Below are positions 16,984-24,517 of a DNA stretch of 64,000 nucleotides, piece after piece. Positions within the stretch are counted from its first letter, which is position 1; each line of letters begins with the position of its first letter. A program made the position numbers and the translations under genes. The notes below the pieces were generated by a model. It made no database searches, was not told the DNA's origin, and saw nothing but the letters and a program-made list of their open reading frames with translations. Source of the stretch: Eubacterium sp. Its GTDB lineage: Bacteria; Bacillota; Clostridia; Lachnospirales; Lachnospiraceae. The stretch covers positions 1 to 64,000 of the forward strand of contig JAFRHL010000040.1 of the NCBI GenBank assembly GCA_017433295.1, in the 5' to 3' direction.

Positions 16984-18834
16984 ATGATCGCCAGTGAGAA
17001 AGCAACCACTGATAGCAAACAGAAAATCAGGAGCCGGTATAAAGGAATCGATCCATCTCAGCTTGAGGTCATTCCTGCTATTGCGACCGATGAGATTGCT
17101 TTGGAGCAGCGGCCGCTGAAGGTGGCAGCATATGTTCGTGTGTCCACGGAAAACGATGAGCAAACCTCATCCTATGAGCTGCAGGTCAATGATTTCACGG
17201 AGCGGATCAAGGCAAATCCCAACTGGGAATTCGCGGGCATTTACAGCGACGAGGGTATCTCGGGGACGAATCTGACGCACCGAAAAGGTATGCTCCAGAT
17301 GATTGAAGATGCCAAGGCGGGGAAGATACAGCATATTCTGGCAAAGTCAATCGCAAGGTTCGCCCGTAACGTCGTAGACTGCCTTTCCGTGATCGACGAA
17401 TTACGAGAGGTGGGTGTGGGCGTCCATTTTGATGAGAATAATCTCTACACACTTGATACAACCGGTGCTCTTGTCCTGACAATCCTCGCCACTGTAGCGG
17501 AAGAGGAATCCAGGTCGAAATCGTTCATTATGAACTGGTCCATAGAACGGCGTTTTAGTAAGGGCATCTTCCTGACTCCGAAATTGCTGGGTTACGATCT
17601 GAACGAGGAAGGCGACCTGGTTGTCAATCCGGATGAGGCGGAGACAGTAAAGGTTATCTACTACCTGTACATCAACGGCTGGTCTACCAAGGAGATCGCT
17701 GACTTGCTGACCGAGTATGGGAGAGCCACCAAACTTGGTAACGAAGTCTGGAATCCGACCTCGGTTGACGGTGTGATCGAGAACGAGCGTCATTGCGGGG
17801 ATGTTCGGGCAAGGAAGACCTACACACCCGATTTCAAAACGCATAAGTCAGAGAAAAACCGGCAGAACAGGAGACAGTATATTCAACGCGATCATCATGA
17901 AGCCATTGTCAGCCGTGATGTATATAATGCCGCCAATCTGCTCAAGTCCTCCAAACAGTATGCTTCCAAGAGCCGTCCGCTGCCTGTTCTCAGCGTGATC
18001 GATGGCGGAATCCTGTCTGGCTTTGTCCCGATAGACAAGAGCTGGAGTGGCTTTTCCACGGAAGACTACAAAGCAGCATGTGAGAGCGTAGAGGTGCCGG
18101 AAGTCAAAGTGACTGCCGAAGGACCTCAGCTTTTCATGGGTGGATATAAGGTGGTCAGGGCGGATTATTTTCCGTCACGGGAACAACTGACAATGACCAT
18201 ACAAAACGGCAAGCTGCGGTTCAGCACAGCCTGCCTGAAGCAGTTTGAAGATGTGGAATATGTGGAACTTCTTCTGAATACGGTCACAAACACCATCGCT
18301 ATCAGGCCATGTGACGAGAGCAATCCGAATGCCATCCACTGGGGGAAACTCCGGGAGGAGCGTTGGATCGTCAGTACGATGGGATGCAGAGGACTTTCCC
18401 GGACGCTTTTTGATCTCATGAACTGGGAGGACGAGGGCAAGTACCGGTTCCGGGGACAGTTCATAAACCAGGACGATCAGAAACTCCTGGTTTTCGAGTT
18501 GGACGAGCCGGTGGTCACAAAGGTTGTGGAGCAGGTCGTCGTTCCGGACGAACCGGATGAGGCAGAAGAAACTGATGAAGAGGCTACCGAAGAAGAGATT
18601 GTCATCAGGGAAACGGTGCGTGTGTATCCATCAGCCTGGACATCTTCATTCGGAGTGCCGGTCAGCAGTTATGACCACGCATCAGTTCTGGTGCAGCAGC
18701 ATTATGCGGGTGACTGGGATGTCCTGCGCCCGGCCACAGAACTGGAAGATATGAATACCTTCACAGCCGATAAACTGGCGGCCCTGATGAAGGAAGCAGA
18801 AACGATTATGGAAGGGTGGAAGAAGACAGCATGA
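16984..18834 (+). CDS. serine recombinase 6 with a novel C-terminal domain
   Basis: 616 residues. The resolvase domain has VAAYVRVSTENDEQTSSYELQ with the catalytic Ser, SIARFARNVVDCLSVI and AEEESRSKSFIMNWS; a recombinase domain continues to about 325. There is no zinc ribbon. Instead residues 370-520 form another domain (GKLRFSTACLKQFEDVEYVELL, then a Cys/Asn-rich turn, HWGKLREERW, GKYRFRGQFINQDDQKLLVF) that is repeated in the next two genes. An acidic linker of about 30 residues (EEDEEATEEE-like) precedes the last stretch SAWTSSFGVPVSSYDHA. It is probably the main integrase of this block; the extra domain may contact DNA or partner proteins. Confidence 0.9.
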   Translation: MIASEKATTDSKQKIRSRYKGIDPSQLEVIPAIATDEIALEQRPLKVAAYVRVSTENDEQTSSYELQVNDFTERIKANPNWEFAGIYSDEGISGTNLTHRKGMLQMIEDAKAGKIQHILAKSIARFARNVVDCLSVIDELREVGVGVHFDENNLYTLDTTGALVLTILATVAEEESRSKSFIMNWSIERRFSKGIFLTPKLLGYDLNEEGDLVVNPDEAETVKVIYYLYINGWSTKEIADLLTEYGRATKLGNEVWNPTSVDGVIENERHCGDVRARKTYTPDFKTHKSEKNRQNRRQYIQRDHHEAIVSRDVYNAANLLKSSKQYASKSRPLPVLSVIDGGILSGFVPIDKSWSGFSTEDYKAACESVEVPEVKVTAEGPQLFMGGYKVVRADYFPSREQLTMTIQNGKLRFSTACLKQFEDVEYVELLLNTVTNTIAIRPCDESNPNAIHWGKLREERWIVSTMGCRGLSRTLFDLMNWEDEGKYRFRGQFINQDDQKLLVFELDEPVVTKVVEQVVVPDEPDEAEETDEEATEEEIVIRETVRVYPSAWTSSFGVPVSSYDHASVLVQQHYAGDWDVLRPATELEDMNTFTADKLAALMKEAETIMEGWKKTA

Positions 18835-19598
18835 ATGAGGATCAGATCAATGAGATCAACGAGAATATAAATCAGGATCAGGATTCTTCCGCCAGAGAAG
18901 CGCGTCGGCAAGAACTGATGGGAATGTTCAATCCTGACAGAATGAAGGTTATTCGTAAGGAGTTGTTCCCAAGTCCGCGAGATCCGTCTGTCACTTTCCG
19001 GGATGGGAATATCTCATTCAATGCTGCCTGTATCAGGGAACTGGAGGGTGTGGTCTGGGTCAAGCTGATGTTTGATGAGGAGACCGGACTTTTCTCCGTG
19101 TCCGGCTGCGACCAGAATGACAAGCATGCGCTCCGTTGGTGTGTAGCGAAGCAGGATAAGCGCAAAAGCCGCAGGATGCGTTGCCCTGATTTCACGGATT
19201 CAATATATGAGCACTTTGGCTGGGATAAGAAATGCCGTTATAAAATGCTGGGATATCTGATCCCATACGATGGTAAACTCTACTTTGTCTTTGATCTCAA
19301 TGTACCGCAGATATTTAATGAGAAGCCGAAGAAGGGTGAGGAGCCTGTGGACGAGAATGGCGAGGTCGTTAAGGTCGATACCAGAAAAGGCTATTACTCG
19401 GATGATATCGCTAATACCTTCGGTGTGCCGATGGAGCAGTACAAGAAGGAGACCGAGGTCAAAGAGATGGACGGCTTTGTGGAGATTGCGATGCTGACAG
19501 GCGTGCGGGAGAAGACCGGAGAAGCAGAGCCGCAATTACATTCGGATGCATCCACACCACCTGATCCCGAGCAGCCGGAGCCCACACGCGACCAGTAA
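18831..19598 (+). CDS. recombinase-associated protein, paralog of the recombinase 6 C-terminus
   Basis: 255 residues from ATG 18831, which overlaps the recombinase stop by 4 bp. Residues 35-150 match the recombinase 6 C-terminal domain element for element: GNISFNAACIRELEGVVWVKLMF, SVSGCDQNDKHALRW, DSIYEHFGWDKKCRYKMLGY, DGKLYFVFDL. It then has an acidic insert and SDDIANTFGVPMEQYKKE, matching SSFGVPVSSYDHA of the recombinase. There is no catalytic resolvase domain. It could be an accessory factor that binds the same site or the recombinase itself. I do not recognise a named family. Confidence 0.75.
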   Translation: MNEDQINEINENINQDQDSSAREARRQELMGMFNPDRMKVIRKELFPSPRDPSVTFRDGNISFNAACIRELEGVVWVKLMFDEETGLFSVSGCDQNDKHALRWCVAKQDKRKSRRMRCPDFTDSIYEHFGWDKKCRYKMLGYLIPYDGKLYFVFDLNVPQIFNEKPKKGEEPVDENGEVVKVDTRKGYYSDDIANTFGVPMEQYKKETEVKEMDGFVEIAMLTGVREKTGEAEPQLHSDASTPPDPEQPEPTRDQ

Positions 19599-19637
19599 TA
19601 CCAAGAGACACGTGCGCCCAGAAGGAAGGTGACGACT

Positions 19638-20030
19638 GTGGATGACTATATCATATGGGATTATTCAGTTCCCGGCATATCTTTTAATGTGGATACCGGC
19701 CGGATCACGATATTCAAGACGACCCTTGTTGCTATGGGGTATCCGGAGTATTTTCACTTTCTGTTCAGCCCGGAAGACCTGGCTTTTGGGATAGAGCCGT
19801 GCAACATCGATGACGGCGGCGCGAACAGGCTCCCGGATAACCTCAGCCGTGATCACTATGACATAAAGAGCAAGGATCTGGTGCGGTTTGTCTTTCAGAG
19901 CTGCGGTTGGAAGAAGAAGCTGACATATCGAGTGCCTGGGGTGCGTCTTGCTCCGGACAGCCACAAGGTCTATTTTGACCTGCGTCAGGCGCTTGAGGTG
20001 CATGAGGGAAGGACGAAACCCGCATATTGA
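19638..20030 (+). CDS. small protein with the same recombinase-associated domain
   Basis: 130 residues. GTG 19638 is chosen because AAGGAAGG (19622-19629) is 8 bp away. Nearly the whole protein is the domain seen in the two upstream genes: GRITIFKTTLVAMGYPEYFHFLF, AFGIEPCNIDDGG, DLVRFVFQSCGWKKKLTYRVPG, SHKVYFDL. It is the minimal version, without linker or acidic tail, and so defines the domain borders. Function unknown; its place directly after a recombinase and a longer relative suggests a role in the same reaction. Confidence 0.72.
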   Translation: MDDYIIWDYSVPGISFNVDTGRITIFKTTLVAMGYPEYFHFLFSPEDLAFGIEPCNIDDGGANRLPDNLSRDHYDIKSKDLVRFVFQSCGWKKKLTYRVPGVRLAPDSHKVYFDLRQALEVHEGRTKPAY

Positions 20031-20055
20031 CAATACACCCACCTGTGTGTATAAT
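20027..20055 (+). promoter_or_regulatory. consensus promoter with ACAC/GTGT repeat
   Basis: TTGACA (20027-20032), exactly 17 bp, TATAAT (20050-20055). It begins inside the end of the previous gene. The spacer reads ACACCCACCTGTGTGT, an inverted repeat that could be the binding site of the regulator encoded just downstream. Confidence 0.82.
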
Positions 20056-20094
20056 GACCTTGCACACAACTGGATGTAAAAGGGGATATGCAGT

Positions 20095-20400
20095 ATGGCT
20101 TTGGAAGAATTCAGAGTGGTACATACACAAGGAAAGAATGATGGGCTTCTTAAAGAGCGGCGCATTACCTGCGGACTTACACAGCAGCAGGTAGCCGATA
20201 AAGCCGGGATCCTGATTCAGCACTATCAAAAGTTTGAGGGCGGGGAGAGGAACCTCCGGACAGCATCATTCGATGTGGCTTGCCGGGTACTGGAGGCTCT
20301 GGATCTGGATATCGTGAAATACTTCCATCATGAATACGACCTCGGTGAAGAGCAGCATGAGGATGCCGAGAAGACCGGGAAGCCGACTGATGAAGAATAG
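20095..20400 (+). CDS. XRE-family regulator, second
   Basis: 101 residues, with AAAGGGG upstream of ATG 20095. An HTH_3 domain covers residues 18-75 (LLKERRITCGLTQQQVADKAGI, QHYQKFEGGERNLRTASF, VACRVLEALDLDIVKY). The acidic tail (YDLGEEQHEDAEKTGKPTDEE) is unstructured. The gene sits behind a consensus promoter whose spacer holds an inverted repeat, a typical self-repressing arrangement. It ends the plus-strand block; a two-tier hairpin follows. Confidence 0.85.
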   Translation: MALEEFRVVHTQGKNDGLLKERRITCGLTQQQVADKAGILIQHYQKFEGGERNLRTASFDVACRVLEALDLDIVKYFHHEYDLGEEQHEDAEKTGKPTDEE

Positions 20401-20455
20401 TCAATAACATTTTCGCCTAACGATGAGGCACTGAGGAACTGAATACGAAATAAAG

Positions 20456-20528
20456 CAGCCCACCGGGTTTGTTTCCAAGAAACGAGATCATCTCGTAACG
20501 AGGAAGCTGACCTGGTGGGCTGTTTCTA
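20456..20528 (+). terminator. two-tier hairpin terminator after the XRE gene
   Basis: CAGCCCACCGGGT (20456-20468) pairs with ACCTGGTGGGCTG (20510-20522), one mismatch. Its loop contains a second perfect hairpin ACGAGAT/ATCTCGT (20482-20496). The T run after it (TTTCTATG) is weak, so it may have another role. Confidence 0.6.
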
Positions 20529-20533
20529 TGTTT

Positions 20534-20703
20534 TGAACATTATCCCTACTCAATCCAAAACTGAACATTATCCCTACTACGTTTTGAACATTATCCCTAC
20601 TTCATATACCAATCTGACCGCCCTGATCCGGGCAATTCTCAAAAATGAACATTATCCCTACTGGGGTATCTGACCCGTCCCAAAAATGAACATTATCCCT
20701 ACT
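20534..20703 (+). repeat. five direct 17-bp repeats (iteron-like)
   Basis: TGAACATTATCCCTACT occurs without mismatch at 20534, 20562, 20585, 20646 and 20687, all on the same strand; start-to-start distances are 28, 23, 61 and 41 bp. Most copies are preceded by a run of A or T. An AT-rich tract with TATATATAG and GGGGTTATCCCCA follows (20728-20780). The core TTATCCC resembles, but is not, a DnaA box. Repeats next to a RepA-like gene suggest a replication or partition region; this is inference. Confidence 0.8.
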
Positions 20704-20869
20704 TGCCACCCTAAACCAGCCAAAACCACTATATATAGTAGTCTTTAAATCCTGAAATCAACATATTGGGGTTATCCCCACTGACCAACTTGGAACGTCT
20801 TTAAGATAGATGGGGATGCAGATTTTTGTAATATTAGTAGCATATCAAAGAGAAGATATCAATTTCTCT

Positions 20870-21106
20870 GAGCTTGCCCAGAATGCAAATAACTGCTTTG
20901 GCATGAAGAAGTCTCTTTCCGGGAACACATGGGCAGGCTCGTCCTGGGACGGCAAGAGCATCTACACCAAGAAGACCGGGGAGCAGAATCCGGACGGCTC
21001 CTATGTGACCATCACGGCGGATTTCAGGAAATATCCGTGTGTGGAGGACTCCATCGCGGACCATTCCGCCTACCTGCTCGGAGCCATGAACGGCAGCAAG
21101 CAGGGG
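20870..21106 (+). pseudogene. fragment of the cell-wall hydrolase
   Basis: About 237 bp match positions 532-770 of the first gene almost base for base: SELAQNANNCFGMKKSLSG through HSAYLLGAMNGSKQ. The rest of that 821-residue protein is missing on both sides, and unrelated sequence begins right after GSKQ. It has the middle of the glucosaminidase domain only and cannot be functional. It marks the start of a decayed second copy of the element. Confidence 0.88.
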
Positions 21107-21584
21107 ATTGGAAGTGCATGAAGGTCGAACAAAAGCTGCAGAGCAGGGTTGATCCAAAACAAGAGCCCGAGAATTACCCCGAGCTCAAGGCGACGTTCAG
21201 CATCACGTTCCCTTTTTCTTGCTCTTGCTTCTCCACTACCGGATACCATAAATGATCCCGATAGCATCAACGAAGCAGTTAGACCAAGATACTACGAAAA
21301 CGATGACTGGGTTAGTCACGACCCCCAGCAGTATGGGCAACTATAGAAGCCACAATACCGTGCTGGAGGTCAGTAAAACTTTCGAGAATCTAGTCATTCC
21401 ACGTACCTCCTTTTTTAGATTTGCCCCGGTTTCCCGTAAACAAGATGCTTTCACATCCTGAAGGCAGAGAGCATTATAATGCCAACCGCGAATTAATGCA
21501 AGAGGCGTGATTTGGACGCGTGTGATCAACATAGCCGCGACCCGCCCAGGGATAACCACCATTAACTGAATAAGAATAACGAAC
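21107..21584. other. stretch without recognisable genes
   Basis: No reading frame here has a family I recognise or a credible ribosome binding site. It lies between the hydrolase fragment and the next two-tier hairpin. It is probably debris from the deletions that shaped the second copy. GGGATAACC occurs at 21549 and again at 21611. Confidence 0.4.
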
Positions 21585-21654
21585 AAGCCCGCTGGAACTG
21601 TGGCAATGACAGGGATAACCGTCATAACTACAGCCCCGGCGGGCTTCTTTTTTT
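21585..21654 (+). terminator. two-tier hairpin terminator
   Basis: AAGCCCGC (21585-21592) pairs with GCGGGCTT (21639-21646), followed by a run of seven or more T. Inside the loop ATGAC (21606) pairs with GTCAT (21621). It has the clearest T tail of the series, but no intact gene precedes it. Confidence 0.7.
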
Positions 21655-21712
21655 GCCTGAAAAACCGGCTAAATCCCCGTTATCCCTCAAACGCACTTTT
21701 CGGACATAGGGG
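21655..21712 (+). repeat. direct repeat, left copy
   Basis: CCTGAAAAA followed by CCCGTTATCCCTCAAACG and TTTTCGGACATAGGGGC. The matching right copy lies at 22892-22950; about 30 of the 38 core positions agree. Both copies follow directly after a two-tier hairpin. Confidence 0.65.
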
Positions 21713-21795
21713 CGAACCCCAAGAAATTGTTGCATGGGTACAACGTAAAACTATATATAGGGGTTATCCCCAAATTAAGTCTTGGAAAAACTATA

Positions 21796-22770
21796 CTACC
21801 GCCGAACTTCTCTCGGAAATCGTGGTCAGCCGAAGAAAGGCACTGAACCTTTCCCAGACTGCGCTCTCCAAGAAGGCGAATATAAACCGTTCCATTTTGT
21901 CACGACTTGAAACCCGGGATTATAGCCCGTCTGTGGATCAGCTGCTTTCTCTCTGTCGATGAGCTGTTCGCTACCTACCACTTTGATATAGTGGTGAACC
22001 TTGCGGCGCAGGCGGGCGTGCGGTATTCCATCGACCACCCGGATGTGTATATGGAGAGCAATATTATCGGCTTCTACAATCTGCTGGAAGCCTGCCGCCA
22101 CAATCCTGTGGAGCATCTGGTCTACGCTTCATCTTCTTCCGTCTACGGCGGGAACAAGAAAGTGCCGTTCAGTACAGATGATAAAGTGGATAACCCGGTG
22201 AGTCTTTATGCGGCCACAAAGAAGAGTGATGAGCTGCTGGCGCATGCCTACAGCAAGCTCTACAACATCCCGTCCACGGGCCTTCGGTTCTTCACGGTGT
22301 ACGGTCCTGCCGGACGCCCGGATATGTTCTACTTCAGCGCCACGCAGAAGCTGGTCGCCGGAAAGACCATTCAGATCTTCAACTACGGCAACATGCGCAG
22401 GGACTTCACCTACATTGATGATATCGTGGAAGGCGTGTACCGCGTGATGCAGGGAGCGCCGGAAAAGAAGAACGGAGAGGACGGCCTTCCAATCCCGCCT
22501 TATGCTGTGTATAACATCGGCGGCGGACAGCCGGAGAACCTTCTGGACTATATCAGCACGCTCCAGGAGGAGCTTGTTCGTGCTAGTGTTCTTCCGGCGG
22601 ATTACGACTTCGAGGGACACCGGGAGCTGGTCGGTATGCAGGCCGGGGACGTGCCTGTGACTTACGCTGACAGTGTGGCCCTGGAGCGGGACTACGGCTT
22701 CACACCGAAGATCGGCATCCGTGAAGGTCTGAGAGCATTCGCCGAGTGGTACGCGGAATACTACAAATAA
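21796..22770 (+). pseudogene. HTH-dehydrogenase/epimerase remnant joined by a 3.3-kb deletion
   Basis: Two fragments meet near 21955. 21796-21962 encodes the HTH of the dehydrogenase fusion ([18 protein letters not shown] to VDQLLSLC) and then hits a stop. From 21955, in another frame, the epimerase resumes at VDELFATYHFDIVV, the equivalent of residue 84 of the intact copy, and runs to its normal end at 22770. The deletion removed the rest of the first dehydrogenase, the whole second one, the orphan gene and the NAD-binding start of the epimerase. YAATKKSDELL is intact, but without the Rossmann glycines the product should be inactive. The surviving part is nearly identical in protein sequence to the intact copy. 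Confidence 0.88.
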
Positions 22771-22784
22771 GGACTGAACCCTCT

Positions 22785-22836
22785 GCCCACTGAGCAACAT
22801 CCGTGATTGATCGGAAATGGCTCAGTGGGCTTCATT
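22785..22836 (+). terminator. two-tier hairpin terminator after the epimerase remnant
   Basis: Perfect 11-bp stem GCCCACTGAGC (22785-22795) / GCTCAGTGGGC (22820-22830), then TTCATTTTTTG. The loop holds CCG...CGG. The stem sequence closely resembles the terminator after recombinase 5. Confidence 0.8.
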
Positions 22837-22891
22837 TTTTGTTTGAAACACTCCCGGTATGATCGTAATCCCTGATAGCAGGCACTCACGA

Positions 22892-22950
22892 CCCTGAAAA
22901 AGACAAAAATGCCCGTTATCCTTCAAACGAGCATTTCAGAATAAAGGGCA
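22892..22950 (+). repeat. direct repeat, right copy
   Basis: CCTGAAAAA, then CCCGTTATCCTTCAAACG and TTTCAGAATAAAGGGC. With the left copy at 21655-21712 it brackets the epimerase remnant. It is the last recognisable element-type sequence before chromosomal genes, so it lies near the element border. Confidence 0.65.
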
Positions 22951-23019
22951 AAATAGATTGATGAATACGAAGTATATGGCACGATTGTGCGGCAGAATCT
23001 TTGGTAACATACTGGGCCA

Positions 23020-23100
23020 ATGAGAATGGCGACCAGATGAAAGCGGCAAGTATAACAGGAGCTATAAAGACACAGAGGATAAGACTTTCTCTGGCTGATA
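23020..23100 (+). pseudogene. scrap of a repeat-lipoprotein gene
   Basis: One frame reads NENGDQMK and, after a one-base shift, RSYKDTEDKTFSG then stop. The stretch from 23061 to 23085 matches 25868-25892 of the 27-repeat lipoprotein gene (shared bases TATAAAGACACAGAGGATAA and the next few). It is therefore a frameshifted piece of one repeat unit from a relative of that gene. Confidence 0.55.
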
Positions 23101-23137
23101 TTGATTTTAAAGAGCAAAGAGGAAGTGGTGTAGCTTT

Positions 23138-23914
23138 TCATTCCACATACACCAGCTCAGTCGAATTTCCTATTCTGGGAACCCATGTTGTGTTCGTTAG
23201 ACCGGCGGAAACAATCATCCTTCCCTCATACACACCCTTCGTATATTTCGGCCACCATCCCTGACCGGGCGACCACAGCCCGTGATTCAAAAGGCGGATC
23301 TGGCCTCCGTGAGCGTGACCACTAATCGCCAGATCTATCTGCTGATCTCTGATCATCGGCCAGTATTCCGGGTGATGTGTCATTAAGATGTGAAACCCAC
23401 GCTGGGCAGAGTATTCCGCAAGCCAGCTAATGTCCGGCTTATGCTCCGATGGCGTAACCGTGACTCTGATGCCGGGCGGAGATTGCCTCTGTGGATATCG
23501 GACCGTTCCATCTGTTCCTGCTTTGAACCGTCTGTAATCGGTAACGTGCCCGCTGGTTAATCCACCCAGGATTAGGCCATCTTTTTCAACCCAGCGATTA
23601 TCCAGAACCGTTACACCTGTGTTTGCCACTGTCTCCAGGTCAGCACTGTCCAACATCCATTCATGGTTGCCGAGCGACACGAAGGTCGGTGCGATGGAAG
23701 CGCAGGAAGATAAGAACGGCAGCACATTTTTCTGAGTTTCCAATGGACTGACATCTCCCTCTGGCTGGCGACCATGCAGGATATCGCCGACGACACAGAT
23801 CAGGGAAGGACTGTGGGCACGGAGGGAGGATAAAACTGGTGTTGGGTCAGCATTGTGTAGATCTGTCAACAATGCCAGCGATGTGGGGAAACCGTGGTAG
23901 ATTGTTTCTTTCAA
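23138..23914 (-). CDS. metallophosphoesterase, YkuE-like
   Basis: 258 residues, probable TTG start at 23914; an in-frame stop lies just upstream. Calcineurin-like phosphoesterase motifs in order: LLTDLHNA (metal ligands Asp and His), VVGDILHG, LGNHEWML, THHPEYWP and SGHAHGGQIRL. These set up a two-metal centre that hydrolyses phosphate esters. YkuE-type members act at the membrane and have an N-terminal membrane segment; this one lacks it, so it is either cytoplasmic or shortened at the N-terminus. Substrate unknown. It is the first clearly chromosomal gene right of the element and is read towards it. Confidence 0.85.
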   Translation of the reverse strand: MKETIYHGFPTSLALLTDLHNADPTPVLSSLRAHSPSLICVVGDILHGRQPEGDVSPLETQKNVLPFLSSCASIAPTFVSLGNHEWMLDSADLETVANTGVTVLDNRWVEKDGLILGGLTSGHVTDYRRFKAGTDGTVRYPQRQSPPGIRVTVTPSEHKPDISWLAEYSAQRGFHILMTHHPEYWPMIRDQQIDLAISGHAHGGQIRLLNHGLWSPGQGWWPKYTKGVYEGRMIVSAGLTNTTWVPRIGNSTELVYVE

Positions 23915-24136
23915 AGGGAGATTACCTGCCTTTCAGATGAATAACTTAGCTTCGGAAACTATCCTTCAGAAGTATCAGTGGCATACGGCCATGAATCCTT
24001 TTGAGCAATTGATGTTTGCATTATAACTACGAAAACTGGTTTTGTCAAAGAAAAAGCTGGCTCAAATATGGATGGAGTATGAATATGGAGTCAGGAATTT
24101 GACGAACACGATGGCCCGGAGACCAGATATATTCTT

Positions 24137-24424
24137 GTGACGGATCATGATTTTCCCATTGCCACGGCACGCATGTATCCTGTTGATGAAAGAAGTATGA
24201 TGATTGGAAGGGTTGTTGTCCTGCCGGAATACCGCCGTCAGGGCATCGGGACTATGGTGGTCAGAGCCTGTGAGGAATGGGCGGAGGAAGAGTTTTACTC
24301 GAAAACCATTGTAGAAAGCCGGGATAATAAAATCGGCTTCTATGAATCTTTGGGATATAAGATTACAGATCAGACAGTGGATGGAGATACCTTCCATTGT
24401 ATCAGGATGGAGAAAGTCTTGTAA
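24137..24424 (+). pseudogene. 5'-truncated GNAT acetyltransferase
   Basis: 95 residues from GTG 24137. The acetyl-CoA binding motif VVVLPEYRRQGIGTMVV is intact, and FYESLGYKITDQTVDGDTFHCIRMEKVL is a normal GNAT end. The fold normally needs about 45 more N-terminal residues. In-frame coding-like sequence (QEFDEHDGPETRYILV) reaches back to about 24090, but a TGA stops it at about 24076 and no start with a ribosome binding site exists. I take it as a decayed gene; translation from the GTG is possible but would lack the first strands. Confidence 0.65.
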
Positions 24425-24465
24425 CGTAGCATTGGAGGCGATTTTGATTGTTTGTCAGTTAATAG

Positions 24466-24493
24466 TTGACAATCCCATTAGATGTTTTATAAT
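24466..24493 (+). promoter_or_regulatory. promoter of the repeat lipoprotein
   Basis: TTGACA (24466-24471), 16 bp, TATAAT (24488-24493), ending 24 bp before the chosen start codon. Confidence 0.82.
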
Positions 24494-24517
24494 GATACAA
24501 AAAAGGAGATAATCAGA

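Noticed and set aside
20534-20703. Five short repeats taken as a possible CRISPR array
   Set aside because: Repeats are 17 bp, gaps vary from 6 to 44 bp and there are no cas genes, so an iteron-type array fits better.
21149-21346. Small frame ending in YYENDDWVSHDPQQYGQL as a gene
   Set aside because: No ribosome binding site, no known family, and it lies in deletion debris.
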